From Streptomyces sp. B3I8 (GTDB taxonomy: Bacteria > Actinomycetota > Actinomycetes > Streptomycetales > Streptomycetaceae), in NCBI RefSeq assembly GCF_030816915.1, contig NZ_JAUSYN010000002.1, positions 2,307,501 through 2,371,500 on the forward strand: 64,000 bases of DNA. Reading direction: 5' to 3'. Every line of letters begins with the position of its first letter. Positions within the stretch are counted from its first letter, which is position 1. The position numbers and the translations under genes were made by a program. Below, piece after piece: positions 9,658 to 19,500 of the stretch. The notes beneath the pieces are model-generated. The model was not told where the DNA came from and searched no databases. It saw nothing but the letters and a program-made list of their open reading frames with translations.

Positions 9658-11067
9658 TCAGGACTCCTTGGAGTCCTCGGCCTTCTCCTCGGCGTCGGCG
9701 GCCTCGGGCGCCGTCTCCTCCTCGGAGCCGGCGGCAGCCGTCTCCGCCTCGTCCTCGTCGTCGCTCAGGTCGACGACCTCACCGTTGGTGTCCTTGACCG
9801 TCGCCGACTCGACGACGACCGCCAGCGCCTTGCCGCGGGCGACCTCGCCGACCAGCATCGGGACCTGGCCGCCCTCGACGACCGCCTGGGCGAACTGGTC
9901 GGGGGACATGCCGGAGCCGGCCGCGCGCCGCACCAGGTGCTCGGTGAGCTCCTCCTGGTTGACGTTGAGCTTCTCCTTGTTGACCAGCTCGTCGAGGACG
10001 AACTGCGTCTTGATGCCCTTGACCGCGGCCTCGCGGGTCTCGGTCTCGAACTCCTCGGCGGTCTTCTCCTGGAGCTCCAGGTACTTGTCGAGGGTGAGGC
10101 CCATCTGGCCGAGCTGGTGGTGCTCCAGGTTGTGCTTGCGGGTGTTGATCTCGTCCTCGAGCAGCTTCTCGGGGACGGGCACCTCGACGAGCTCCAGGAG
10201 CTTGTCGAGCACGCGCTCCTGGGCCTGCGTGGCCTGGTCGTACTCCTTCATGTCGGTCAGGCGCTTGCGGCTGTCGGCCCGCAGCTCCTCCAGCGTGTCG
10301 AACTCGGAGGCGAGCTGGGCGAACTCGTCGTCCAGCTCCGGCAGCTCGCGCGCGGCGACCTGGGACACCTTGACGGTGACCTCGGCCTCCTTGCCGGCCG
10401 CCGAGCCGCCCTTGAGCTCGGAGGCGAAGGTGGCCTCCTCGCCGGCGGACTTGCCCTTCACGGCGTCGTCGATGCCGTCGAGCAGCTCGCCCGAGCCGAT
10501 GGTGTAGGAGACGTCCTTGGCGACGCCGTCCTCGAGGACCTCGCCGTCGACCTTGGCCTCCAGGTCCAGGGTGACGACGTCACCCTCCTCGGCGGCGCGC
10601 TCGACCGGGGAGGTGGAGGAGAAGCGCTCGCGCAGCTCCTCCACCGCCTTGTCGACGTCCTCGTCGGTGACCTCGATGGCGTCGACCTCGACCTCGATGC
10701 CGGAGTAGTCCGGGATCTCGAGGGCCGGGCGGATGTCGACCTCGGCGGTGAAGGACAGCAGCTCGTTGTCCTTCAGCTCCTTGATGTCGACCTCGGGCTG
10801 GCCCAGCGGGTTCAGCTCGGCCTCGTTGACCGCGTCGGTGTAGAACTTGGGGAGCGCCTCGTTGACGGCCTCCTCCAGCACCGCACCGCGGCCGAACCGC
10901 TGGTCGATGACTCGGGCGGGGATCTTGCCCTTGCGGAAGCCCTTCACCGTGACCTGCTGGTTGATCTTCTTGTACGCCGCGTCGAGGCTGTCCTTGAGCT
11001 CCTCGAAGGGCACCTCAACAGTGAGCCGAACCCGGGTCGGGTTCAGGGTCTCCACGGCGCTCTTCAC
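9658..11067 (-). CDS. tig: trigger factor, ribosome-associated chaperone and prolyl isomerase
   Basis: 469 residues. N-terminal ribosome-binding domain contains the signature [12 protein letters not shown] (about residues 44-55); the FKBP-type isomerase domain follows ([25 protein letters not shown], residues about 160-245); the C-terminal helical chaperone domain ends in an acidic tail of about 45 residues rich in Glu, Ala and Asp. It binds nascent chains at the ribosome exit tunnel. The GTG start has an AAGGAGA ribosome site. It lies upstream of clpP1-clpP2-clpX, the common order, but is separated by its own terminator. Confidence 0.96.
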   Translation of the reverse strand: MKSAVETLNPTRVRLTVEVPFEELKDSLDAAYKKINQQVTVKGFRKGKIPARVIDQRFGRGAVLEEAVNEALPKFYTDAVNEAELNPLGQPEVDIKELKDNELLSFTAEVDIRPALEIPDYSGIEVEVDAIEVTDEDVDKAVEELRERFSSTSPVERAAEEGDVVTLDLEAKVDGEVLEDGVAKDVSYTIGSGELLDGIDDAVKGKSAGEEATFASELKGGSAAGKEAEVTVKVSQVAARELPELDDEFAQLASEFDTLEELRADSRKRLTDMKEYDQATQAQERVLDKLLELVEVPVPEKLLEDEINTRKHNLEHHQLGQMGLTLDKYLELQEKTAEEFETETREAAVKGIKTQFVLDELVNKEKLNVNQEELTEHLVRRAAGSGMSPDQFAQAVVEGGQVPMLVGEVARGKALAVVVESATVKDTNGEVVDLSDDEDEAETAAAGSEEETAPEAADAEEKAEDSKES

Positions 11068-11321
11068 GGTTCGGTCTCCTTGTGGCTGACTTCTTCGGGT
11101 TCTGCTGAACGCGCCTGCCGGAGATCGGGTGTACGACCGGGCAGGGCCTCAGCGGATTCGCGCCCTTGAGACAGCCGAGCCGTCCGTCCGGTGAGACGTG
11201 ACTGTGCGGACACACGGGCGCGCATTCTGCATAGTAGCCGCAGGCCGCACACGCGCCCAAAGGCGATCTTGCCGAAGAGGCCCGAAGAGGTCCGGCGAGG
11301 TGACGAACGAGCCGGAGCCGG

Positions 11322-11398
11322 TGGTCGGGGTGGCGGGATTTGAACCCACGGCCTTCCGCTCCCAAAGCGGACGCGCTACCAAGCTGCGCCACACCCCG
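11322..11398 (-). tRNA. tRNA-Pro(TGG)
   Basis: A full cloverleaf reads on the minus strand: acceptor stem CGGGGTG/CACCCCG, D-arm, anticodon stem TCCGC/GCGGA enclosing loop TTTGGGA (anticodon TGG), T-arm with GTTCAAATC, discriminator A, and an encoded CCA end (11322-11324). Confidence 0.96.
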
Positions 11399-11570
11399 TC
11401 TGGTGCGACACGTAGGGTACATGCCCGGGCGCGACGCGCCGACCGCATTGCTCGCCGGGCCGCGCGGCGCCCCTCCGTGAGCCGCACGGGGGCGTACGGG
11501 TTGGCCTAGTCGGTGGCCCACCCGCTACGATGCGTGCGGTGCCGCGGTCACTGACCTGCGGCCCGACTGT

Positions 11571-11644
11571 GCGGGCGTAGCTCAATGGTAGAGCCCTAGT
11601 CTTCCAAACTAGCTACGCGGGTTCGATTCCCGTCGCCCGCTCCA
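11571..11644 (+). tRNA. tRNA-Gly(TCC)
   Basis: A full cloverleaf reads on the plus strand: acceptor GCGGGCG/CGCCCGC, D-arm with AATGGTA, anticodon stem CTAGT/ACTAG with loop CTTCCAA (anticodon TCC), T-arm GGGTTCGATTCCC, discriminator T and encoded CCA. The last 17 bases of its 3' half are duplicated at 12726-12742. Confidence 0.96.
11627..11643 (+). repeat. att-like direct repeat, copy inside tRNA-Gly
   Basis: TTCCCGTCGCCCGCTCC at the 3' end of tRNA-Gly. The identical 17 bases occur at 12726-12742 in the same orientation. tRNA 3' ends are the usual attB sites of tyrosine-integrase elements, so the two copies may be attL and attR of a decayed element. Confidence 0.6.
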
Positions 11645-11950
11645 TACGCGTCAGGGCCAGGTCGGAGGTTCGATCCTCCACCTGGCCCTGGTCGTGTTCC
11701 AAGGGCGCGTGCAACAGGTTCAGTCGGCCATGTCCCCCGCGTACCCCTCCGGGTGGCCGGGTGCCTTCCGGCCCCGGTCGGCCGGGCCGGTCGGGGCGTC
11801 GGCGATCAGCCGACCACGGTCGGCGCCGGCGTGCTGGTGGATCAGCGATGTGCGGGCGGTGCCGGGGCCCGCGCGCCGTCGACTCCCGGTCACTGGCCGC
11901 GGTGGACACGGCGAGAGTGTTGCCCGTGTGGCGCAGATCATGCGGGCGGG
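11645..11950. other. region between tRNA-Gly and the DUF1330 gene (306 bp)
   Basis: Holds a long hairpin just after tRNA-Gly (11652-11690). The rest shows no gene I can support. A reading frame that crosses here on the minus strand ends inside the tRNA and is a shadow. Confidence 0.6.
11652..11690 (+). terminator. hairpin terminator after tRNA-Gly, with a T-arm-like tip
   Basis: An 11-bp stem (11652-11662 with 11680-11690), a one-base bulge and a further 5-bp stem GGAGG/CCTCC around the loop TTCGAT. It starts 8 bases after the tRNA and most likely terminates its transcript. The tip resembles a tRNA T-arm, but the loop is one base short and no other tRNA arms are present. Confidence 0.6.
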
Positions 11951-12298
11951 TCACTCGGCGGGCAGGGCCTCTCGCATCGCCTTCGCGGTGGCCGTCGGGT
12001 CGTAGGTCTCCGGGACGCCTTCGACCAGGATGATGTCGCCCTCGATGTGCCGCGAGCGCAACGGTGCGATCTCCTGGTAGGCGGACGAGTCCCACCAGGC
12101 CCGCGCCTCGGTGATCCCGGGGAAGCCGATCACTACTACATGCCCGGGCCAGCTGCCCTCCTTCACCTCGTGCTGCGTGGCATGCACCAGGAAGCGCCCG
12201 CCGTGCGGCTCGAAGGTGGCGGAGATGCGCTCGACGTACTCGGCGATCTCCGGATGCGGAGCGGCCTCTCGCAGGTGGGCTATGGCGTAGGCGGGCAT
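11951..12298 (-). CDS. DUF1330 family protein
   Basis: 115-residue protein. Its body matches the DUF1330 ferredoxin-like (dimeric alpha-beta barrel) family: YAIAHLREA at the start, then GGRFLVHATQHEVKEG, VVIGFPGITEARAWWDS and AYQEIAPLRSRHIEGDI. Members are small cytoplasmic proteins with no settled function. The ATG has a GGAAGGAC ribosome site about 5 bases upstream. It is the only gene between the two 17-bp copies of the tRNA-Gly end, so it may be the last cargo gene of a decayed integrative element. Confidence 0.8.
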   Translation of the reverse strand: MPAYAIAHLREAAPHPEIAEYVERISATFEPHGGRFLVHATQHEVKEGSWPGHVVVIGFPGITEARAWWDSSAYQEIAPLRSRHIEGDIILVEGVPETYDPTATAKAMREALPAE

Positions 12299-12834
12299 GG
12301 TGTCCTTCCGGTCGGTCGAGCTCCGTACGCCGGGAGCATGGCATGCCGACGCGTCGGGGTCGGTGACCCGACGGGTGGGCGGAGCCCGTCCGCACCCGCC
12401 GTAGCGACGGCGCACATGCCTCCCGGGTGCCCGCTCAGGCGGCACATGGCGGGGGATTTTCGGGGACCGTTGACGAGTGTTCGGGAACGCGCGGGTCAGC
12501 ACCTTCCCCGGCCGGGCCCGGCCTGGTCACGCGATCCACTCGGCCGGCTGAGGGCTGTCCCGTGATCCCTGGTGGATCAGCGCGCGGCGTCGGATGCGGT
12601 GCATCGCGAGCCGGAGGGGCGTCCGCGTACTGGATGTATGCGGACGTTCCGACAACGCGGCGAGGTGCCGTAGCTGTCGTCGCACGTCCGCCACGGATTG
12701 CGGGACACCTCTTAGGCGAGTCCGTTTCCCGTCGCCCGCTCCGGTGCGGCCCAGGGCCCGATGCCGCTCCCTTCGGGGGCGCGGCCGGCCGGAGGCCGTC
12801 GTCGTGCGTGCGGCGGTGGCGGCCGGCCCGGTGG
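12299..12834. other. gene-free stretch with att-like repeat and possible IS end remnant (536 bp)
   Basis: No supported gene. It contains the second 17-bp copy of the tRNA-Gly end (12726-12742). The 14-mer CTGGTGGATCAGCG near 12569 also occurs near 11833, inside the same interval. Sequence around 12551-12710 has the look of an insertion-sequence end but carries no transposase frame; I hold that weakly. Confidence 0.45.
12726..12742 (+). repeat. att-like direct repeat, distal copy
   Basis: Second copy of TTCCCGTCGCCCGCTCC, 1,099 bases from the tRNA-Gly copy. The bases before it (GAGTCCGT) also resemble the tRNA T-arm (GGGTTCGA) imperfectly, which favours a tRNA-derived origin over chance. Confidence 0.6.
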
Positions 12835-13029
12835 TCAGAGGGTGATCGAGTTGATCATGTCCGCGAGCGAGTTCATGAAGCGGTTGATCGACGGGGCCAT
12901 ACCGGTCGAGGCGAGGAAGAAGCCGAAGAGGACGGCCACGATGGCCGGGCCCGCCTTGATGGAGCCCCCTCGCACCATCACCACAAGGATGATCGCCAAC
13001 AGCAGCACCACTGACAGCGAAATGGCCAC
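12835..13029 (-). CDS. small two-helix membrane protein of unknown function
   Basis: 64 residues with two hydrophobic helices (LSVVLLLAIILVVMVRGG, residues about 4-21, and GPAIVAVLFGFFLASTGM, about 27-44) and a short C-terminal amphipathic tail (SINRFMNSLADMINS). The ATG is clear and coding statistics look real, with G/C third positions. I do not recognise a function; similar small membrane proteins are widespread in Streptomyces. It is a lone gene just outside the putative integration scar. Confidence 0.7.
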   Translation of the reverse strand: MAISLSVVLLLAIILVVMVRGGSIKAGPAIVAVLFGFFLASTGMAPSINRFMNSLADMINSITL

Positions 13030-13658
13030 AACAGATCACACCCTCGGTCGGTCCCGCTCCACCGGCCCGGGACGCCAACCCGGCGCGCCCCCGCCAGAAC
13101 CATCGTGCCACCAACCGGCCGTACGTATGCGGCGCGTGAGACATCGTCGTGCGCCCGCGTCCATCGAGGCGCTCACGGGACGGGCACGCGCCCCGTGCGT
13201 GCGCCGCTCAACAAGCATGTGTCGCACGTGAATTCGAACAGCCGCCCGTGAGGGAATTGCCACGGATCGTTTCCATGTCCACACATCTCGTTCGCGAGTG
13301 ATTTGAATTGCGCGGAGGCGCGGCGACGAATACGGGGCAAGCCCGTGGACGCCGGACGCGCACAACGGGCATCCCTCGGAAATCGGACGGTCCTCGCGTG
13401 CCCCCTTTGGGGGTCTTTCATCCTGCTTCATCGTGTGGAAGTAGGACACAACGCCCGCGTACGGTATGGGAATTGATGACGGTCCGACATACGACTCGGC
13501 TACCCCGGATGTGGCCCGGAACACGTGAGCCGCACTGTCAGGTTTCTGTGAATCGCGGGTATGCGCAGGCCATAACCAGGATTGGCCACAGGGGTTTTAC
13601 TGAGCCCCGCAGACAGCGCTAGGGTGCCTCAAATGTTCTCCGCTGCCTCGTCCCCCGT
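13030..13658. other. gene-free intergenic region (629 bp)
   Basis: Visibly richer in A/T than its surroundings, particularly around 13210-13320 and 13460-13620. Frames on either strand lack Streptomyces codon bias, and I see no RNA gene. It presumably holds promoters for the flanking divergent genes. Confidence 0.6.
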
Positions 13659-14885
13659 ATGCGCAGCGAGGTCCCGGTCACTCCCCCCGCCCCCCGCTCG
13701 CTGGGGGGTCCGGTGACCAACTCGCTGCGACCGCACGGTTCCTCCTCCCGCGTCCCGCTCCCCCCGGCCCGGCCGACGGCGGACGGGGTGCCCGGACCCC
13801 GCGACCCGCGACGCCCGCCCGACGCGACCACCGCGGGCGGTTCCCCCGCCGCCCGGCCGGCCGGCCGGCGTGACGCGTTCTTCGACAACGCGAAGTACCT
13901 GGCGATCGTCCTCGTCGCCATGGGGCACGCCTGGGAGCCGCTGACCGACCACAGCCGCGCCGCCGAGGCGCTCTACATGGTCGTCTACACGTTCCACATG
14001 CCGGCGTTCATCCTCATCTCCGGCTACTTCTCCCGCAGCTTCGACATGCGGCCCGACCGGCTCAGGCGGCTGATCACCGGCGTCGCCGTGCCGTACGCCG
14101 TCTTCGAGGTGGTCTACTCCCTGTTCAAGAGGTGGGCCGACCACGACCCCGGACATCCGATCAGCCTGCTCGACCCCTGGTACCTGACCTGGTTCCTCGT
14201 CGCGCTGTTCGTGTGGCGGCTGACCACCCCGCTGTGGAAGGTCGTCCGCCACCCGGTGCCGCTGGCGCTCGTCATCGCCTGCCTCGCCTCCGTCTCCCCC
14301 GACATCGGCGACGACCTCGATCTGCAGCGGGTGCTGCAGTTCCTGCCGTTCTTCGTCGTCGGCCTGTTCATGAGGCCGGAGCACTTCCGGCGGCTGCGCG
14401 GGCGCGCGGTGCGGACGGTGTCCGTGCCGGTCGTGGCGGGCGCGGTCGCCTTCGCCTACTGGGCCGGGCCGCGCATGAACTCCGCGTGGTTCTACCACCG
14501 GGACAGTGCGCAGGAACTGGGTGCGCCCTGGTGGGCCGGCGTGGTCATGACGCTCGCGCTGTTCGGCTGCTCGATGGTGCTCACGGGGTGCTTCCTCGCG
14601 TGGGTGCCGCGGCGGAAGACGTGGTTCACGGTGCTCGGCGCCGGAACCCTGTACGGGTACCTGCTGCACGGGTTCCTCGCGAAGGGTTCGCGGTTCTGGG
14701 GCTGGTACGACCATGCGTGGGCGCAGCAGGTGTGGGGTGAGGTGGCTGCGACGGTGGTGGCGGCTGCGGTCGTCACGGTGCTGTGTACGCCGCCGGTCCG
14801 CAGGGTGTTCCGGGTCGTGCTGGAGCCGGAGATGGGGTGGGCCTTCCGCACCTCCGGTGCGGGGGCCCGGGAGAAGAGCGCCTAG
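13659..14885 (+). CDS. membrane acyltransferase, acyltransferase-3 family
   Basis: 408 residues. After an N-terminal low-complexity, proline-rich stretch of about 65 residues, the protein opens with FFDNAKYLAIVLVAMGHAWE and continues with FHMPAFILISGYFSR, the hallmark of membrane acyltransferases of the NolL/OafA-like family. About ten hydrophobic helices follow. These enzymes O-acetylate cell-surface sugars, polysaccharides or antibiotics; the substrate here cannot be told. A GTG at 13713 would give a shorter N-terminus. It is monocistronic and converges on the T7SS island at a repeat-derived hairpin. Confidence 0.85.
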   Translation: MRSEVPVTPPAPRSLGGPVTNSLRPHGSSSRVPLPPARPTADGVPGPRDPRRPPDATTAGGSPAARPAGRRDAFFDNAKYLAIVLVAMGHAWEPLTDHSRAAEALYMVVYTFHMPAFILISGYFSRSFDMRPDRLRRLITGVAVPYAVFEVVYSLFKRWADHDPGHPISLLDPWYLTWFLVALFVWRLTTPLWKVVRHPVPLALVIACLASVSPDIGDDLDLQRVLQFLPFFVVGLFMRPEHFRRLRGRAVRTVSVPVVAGAVAFAYWAGPRMNSAWFYHRDSAQELGAPWWAGVVMTLALFGCSMVLTGCFLAWVPRRKTWFTVLGAGTLYGYLLHGFLAKGSRFWGWYDHAWAQQVWGEVAATVVAAAVVTVLCTPPVRRVFRVVLEPEMGWAFRTSGAGAREKSA

Positions 14886-14930
14886 AGGGATGCGGGGGGC
14901 CTGTCTGCGGGCGGCTGCGGTTCGTGCGTG

Positions 14931-14968
14931 GCTGGTCGCGCGGTTCCCCGCGCCCCTGGAAGGGCGCG
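14931..14968. terminator. bidirectional hairpin made of dispersed intergenic repeat, copy 4
   Basis: Dispersed repeat core GTCGCGCGGTTCCCCGCGCC lies between the convergent stops at 14885 and 14986. The hairpin GCGCCC (14950-14955) / GGGCGC (14962-14967) probably ends transcription on both sides. Confidence 0.55.
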
Positions 14969-14985
14969 CCCCTTGCGGGGCTGTC

Positions 14986-16407
14986 CTACGCGCCCTTCAG
15001 GTGTCTCATCAGGCGTTCGAAGTCCTGCCAGGCCGAGAGGTCGGACGGGTCGCCGGGGAGGGGGTAGTAGAGGGACGGGCGGGTTCGGGGGCCCAGCTCT
15101 CTCGGTTTATCGCGCAGGGGGGTGTTGCGGGCGCGGTCGCCCGGCATCGTGCGGACCTCTTCCGCGCCCAGGGCGAAGGCGAGAGGGACGCCGGGGCCCT
15201 CGAAGCGGGGCGGGACCGAGAGGTCGCGGCGGGCGCGGCGGACCTGGGCCAGCATCGACTGCAGGTCGTGCCGGGTCGCCAGTACCTCCGCCGCCTTCGG
15301 TACCGCGTCCACCGGGACCTCCTCTCCCGGCCCGTAGCCGAACGCCAGCGTGACGTCCTCCTCCACGCCCCCCGTCGTACGGCTGACCCGCACCGTCGCC
15401 AGGCCCGGACGCTCGGGGGTGCCGACGACGACCAGCCAGGTCGGGGCGGGCGAACGTTCGTGGGCCACGTCGGTCAACTGGCGCAGGTTCCACGGCAGGT
15501 TGGCCGGTTCCTCGGTGCCCCAGCCCGCGGGGGGCTCGCCGGTGACCGCCTCCCAGACGGATTCCACCGCGCCGCCGAGCACGAGGCGGTCGTCGGCCGG
15601 GTGGATCGCCCGGAAGGAGAGCGCGAGTTGGCGTTCGCCGGTGTCGGCGGTGTCCGCGGCGAAGGTGTCGGCGACCGGGGTGCGCGGGTCGCGCGGGGTC
15701 GCCTCCGGGGACTCGACGGTGACGAACAGGCCGTTCTTCCACTCCAGTACGGCGCCGGAGAGGCCGTCGTAGTAGCCGTCCTTCTCGTCCTGCACCACCC
15801 ACCGTGAGGGCCAGCCGGGCAGGCTGCCCCGGACGGCGGGCGAGAGCCGGGTACCGGCCGGGGTGACGATCTGCAGGCCGAGTTCGGCGGCGGCCGCCGC
15901 GCGCAGGGCGTCGGAGAGCCAGGCCGTCATGGCGACCACGGGGCGGTCCTGGATGATGACGGCGACCTTGTCGGTGAGCACGTCGACGGCCGGCTGGGCG
16001 GCGGCCGGGGTGGGCACCGCGCTGATCCCGTCGGAGTTCACCACGGCCAGCGACGTCGCCGCCTCGCGCGGCCAGGCGGTGCCGCCGACCAGACTGGCCA
16101 CCCTCGCGGCGAACGTGCCCGCGAGCTGTTCGGCCTCGCGTACGCCGGTGGTGGCGCGGGCCTCCGTCCACCAGTACGGGACCTCCGGCTCGGTGGCGTC
16201 GAGCAGCCGCTCGGCCTCGCCGCGCACCTGGACGAGGAGCGGGGCCTCGACGGAGACCAGCGGGCGGCCCTGCTCGTCGCAGAGCTGCACGACCGCGCCG
16301 TCGCCCTCGGCGCCGACCAGTTTGTCCGGGCCGCCGGAGAGCAGCCCCGCGAGCACGCTCAGCGGATCGGGCATCTTGCGGGTGAGGGCGATGACGTCCT
16401 TGGTCAT
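14986..16407 (-). CDS. DUF6177 family protein of the T7SS island
   Basis: 473 residues, soluble, without membrane helices. It matches my memory of the DUF6177 family found next to EccC/EccD genes in Streptomyces: it starts DVIALTRKMPDPLSVLAGLL, contains VEVPYWWTEARATTG-like and VPVVAMTAWLSDAL-like motifs, and ends LSAWQDFERLMRHLKGA. The biochemical role is unknown; an accessory or chaperone role in type VII secretion is an inference from its position. It is the last gene of the leftward island, 95 bases after eccC. Confidence 0.7.
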   Translation of the reverse strand: MTKDVIALTRKMPDPLSVLAGLLSGGPDKLVGAEGDGAVVQLCDEQGRPLVSVEAPLLVQVRGEAERLLDATEPEVPYWWTEARATTGVREAEQLAGTFAARVASLVGGTAWPREAATSLAVVNSDGISAVPTPAAAQPAVDVLTDKVAVIIQDRPVVAMTAWLSDALRAAAAAELGLQIVTPAGTRLSPAVRGSLPGWPSRWVVQDEKDGYYDGLSGAVLEWKNGLFVTVESPEATPRDPRTPVADTFAADTADTGERQLALSFRAIHPADDRLVLGGAVESVWEAVTGEPPAGWGTEEPANLPWNLRQLTDVAHERSPAPTWLVVVGTPERPGLATVRVSRTTGGVEEDVTLAFGYGPGEEVPVDAVPKAAEVLATRHDLQSMLAQVRRARRDLSVPPRFEGPGVPLAFALGAEEVRTMPGDRARNTPLRDKPRELGPRTRPSLYYPLPGDPSDLSAWQDFERLMRHLKGA

Positions 16408-16502
16408 GAGGTGGGCAGGCCCTTCGTCGCGTCGGCGGTGAGCACCCGGCCACCGGGTGCCGTACGGCTGTCATGGCCGTCGATGTGCACGTTGTTCAAC
16501 GT

Positions 16503-19500
16503 TCAATTCGTCCCGGTGTACACCGTCTGGATCAGGCGGTTGGGCTGTCCGCGGCGGATCAGGGTGCCGCGGCCCGAGGGCTGCTGGGTGGCGTAGACCC
16601 CGGCGAAGAGCTGGCCCTCGCCGCGGTCGCCGGTCATCACCAGCGCGCTCGCGCCGGACTCGCGCAGCCCCTGGAGCAGCGGCTCGTACAGCCCTCGCGA
16701 GGCGCCGGCGACGCGGCGGGTGAGCACGAAGTGCAGGCCGATGTCGACGGCGGAGGGGATGTACGGCAGGAACGGGGCGAGCGGCTGCTGTCCGGCCGTG
16801 GTGAGGACGTCGTAGTCGTCGACGAGGATGACGATGCGGGGTCCCGCGCCCCAGCTCCCGGGCTCCAGGTCCTCGGTGTCGGCGCTCTCGTCGGGCAGCC
16901 GCTTCTCCAGTTCGCCCGCGATGCCCGCGGCCAGGCCCCCGGCCAGTTTGGCGTTGTAGGCGTAGCCGCCCCGGTACTCCTCGGGGATGGCGCCGCGCAG
17001 TCCGCGCCGGGGGTCGAAGACGCCGAAGACGAGCTCCTCGTCGCCGTAGCGCTCGATGAGGCCCTGGGCGATCACCTTGAGCAGGTTGGTCTTTCCGCAC
17101 TCGCTGTCGCCCATGACGATCAGGTGCTGGTCGCGGTCGAACAGGTCGAGCAGGACCGGGGCGAGCCGGTTCTGGTCCAGGCCGATGGGGACCCGGCGCG
17201 GTTCGGCGGCGGGGCCGGGCAGTTGCCGGGGTTCGACGACGTGCGGGAGGACACGGACGGGCTGGGCGACGTCACCGGTCCAGGTGGCGCGGACGGAACG
17301 TGCGGTGCGTTCCAGGACGGCGCCGAGGTCGCCGGTGTCGGCGAGGCCGTCGGTGCGGGGCAGTGCGACCTGGGCGAACAGTTTGCCGTCGGTGAGGACG
17401 CGGCCCTTCTCGGTGGGGGCGAGGGTCTCGGCGAGCTTGCGGTCCACGCTGGACTCGCTGGGGTCGTTCAGGCGCAGTTCGATGCGGGTGCCGAACTGGG
17501 ACTGGGTGGCGATGCGGACGTCGTTCCAGCGGAGCATGCCGGCGACGACGTGGATGCCGTAGCCGCCGCCGCGCTTGAGGATGTCGACGACGGCGTCGTC
17601 GAGTTGCTCGAAGTCGTCGCGCAGGGCGCCGAAGCCGTCGATGAGCAGGACGATCTCGGTGGAGGCGAGTTCGGGCAGCCGGCCGGCGGCGCGCAGGTCG
17701 CGGAGCTGTTCGAGGGAGTCGATGCTGTGGACGCGGAAGAGTTCCTCGCGCTGGTCGAGCATGGTGCGCACCGAGTCGATGGTGCGGGCGGCGCGCTCGC
17801 GGTCGGCGCGGCCGGCGACGCCGCCGACGTGCGGCAGTCCGGCCAGGGCCTGGAGGCCGCCCCCGACGAGGTCGAGGCCGTAGAGGCCGACCTCCTGCGG
17901 AGTGTGGGTGAGCGCGAGGGACAGGGCCAGGGTGCGCAGCAGGGTGGTCTTGCCGGACTGGGGTCCGCCGATGACGGCGGCGTGGCCGCCGGCGACGGTG
18001 AGGTCGAAGTACCACTGGCCCTGCCACTGCTTGGTGGGGTCGTCCAGGAGGCCCATGGGCACCTGGAGCGGGCCGCGCCGCTTGGCGAGCTGCATGCCGC
18101 GCGCGCCGACCTCGACGGGGCCGGCGACCTTGTCCAGGGCGACGGCGTCGGGCAGCGGGGGCAGCCAGATCTGCCGGACGGGCGGGGCGGCGGACTCCTC
18201 GATCCGTCCGACGAGGACGCCCATCTCGGTGGGCCCGGTCTCCCGGCGCCGCATCTGCGGTTCCTCGGGCCCGCCGGTCTCGTCCCGGCCGAGGGTGTTG
18301 TACGCCTCGTAGGCGAGGGCGAGCGGTCCGGTGTCCTCCTCGGCCTCGCGCTGCACGGGGCCCCGGTAGGCGCCGGAGACGTAGCTGGCCTTGAACCGCT
18401 CGTAGTGGCTGGTGTCGACCTTGAGGTAACCGAAGCCGGGCAGCGGGGGCAGGTTGTGGAAGGCGTCGGTGGTGTCCAGGACGGTGCGCGACTCGTCGGC
18501 GGAGAAGGTGCGCAGTCCGAGCCGGTACGACAGGTAGGTGTCCAGGCCCTTGAGCTTGCCGCCCTCGATGCGCTGGCTGGACAGCAGCAGGTGGACGCCG
18601 ATGGAGCGGCCGATGCGTCCGATGGAGAGGAACAGGTCGATGAAGTCGGGCTTGGCGGTGAGGAGTTCGCCGAACTCGTCGATGACGACGAACAGGTGCG
18701 GCAGCGGGTCGAGGTCGGGGCGCTTCTCGGCGCGCAGGGCCGCGTAGTGGCCGATGTCGGCGACGTTCCCGGCGTCCTTGAGGACCTGCTGACGGCGCTT
18801 GACCTCGCCGGCGAGGGAGGCGTGGACGCGTTCGATGAGGCCGGCCTGGTTCTCCAGGTTGGTGATGACGCCGGCCACGTGCGGGAGTTCGGCGAAGGGC
18901 GCGAAGGTGGCGCCGCCCTTGAAGTCGACGAGGACGAGGGCGAGGTCCTCCGGCGGGTGGGTGGTGACCAGGGCGAGGACGAGGGTGCGCAGCAGTTCGG
19001 ACTTGCCGGAGCCGGTGGCGCCGACGCACAGGCCGTGCGGGCCCATGCCGAGTTCGGAGGACTCCTTCAGGTCGAGCAGGACCGGTTCGCGGGCGTCGTT
19101 GACGCCGATGGGCACGCGCAGGAAGGCGCGTTCGCCGCGCGGCGCCCACAGCCGGCCGAGGTCGAGGTCGGCGACGTCGTCGATGCCGAGCAGGTCGGCG
19201 AAGTCGACGGGGCCGGACAGGGGGGCGTCGGCGCCCGTGGAGTCGGCGGACAGCCGCATCGGGGCGAGCATCCGGGCGAGGCCCTCGGCGAAGGGGACGC
19301 CGACCTCGTCGACGGTGCCGTGGGCGCCGACCGGTTCGGCCTCGCGCAGGTCCTCGATGACCACGCGCCCGCCCTCGACGGTGATCCGCACGCCGACGTG
19401 ACCGGGCTCCTGCACCCGCCGGTCGAGCAGGTGCAGCACGGTGACGCCCATGTCGCGCAGGCCGACCGCCTCGTCGGGGCGGGGCAGGTCGACGGCGTCC

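Noticed and set aside
11652..11690. A third tRNA gene or tRNA fragment
   Set aside because: Only a T-arm-like tip is present, with a six-base loop; no acceptor, D or anticodon arms.
11613..12395. Minus-strand frame ending in ATGIEPA
   Set aside because: Its end is the complement of tRNA-Gly and it covers the DUF1330 gene in another frame; a well-known tRNA artefact.
13036..13524. 162-codon minus-strand frame in the A/T-richer gap
   Set aside because: No codon bias, no domain, no ribosome site.
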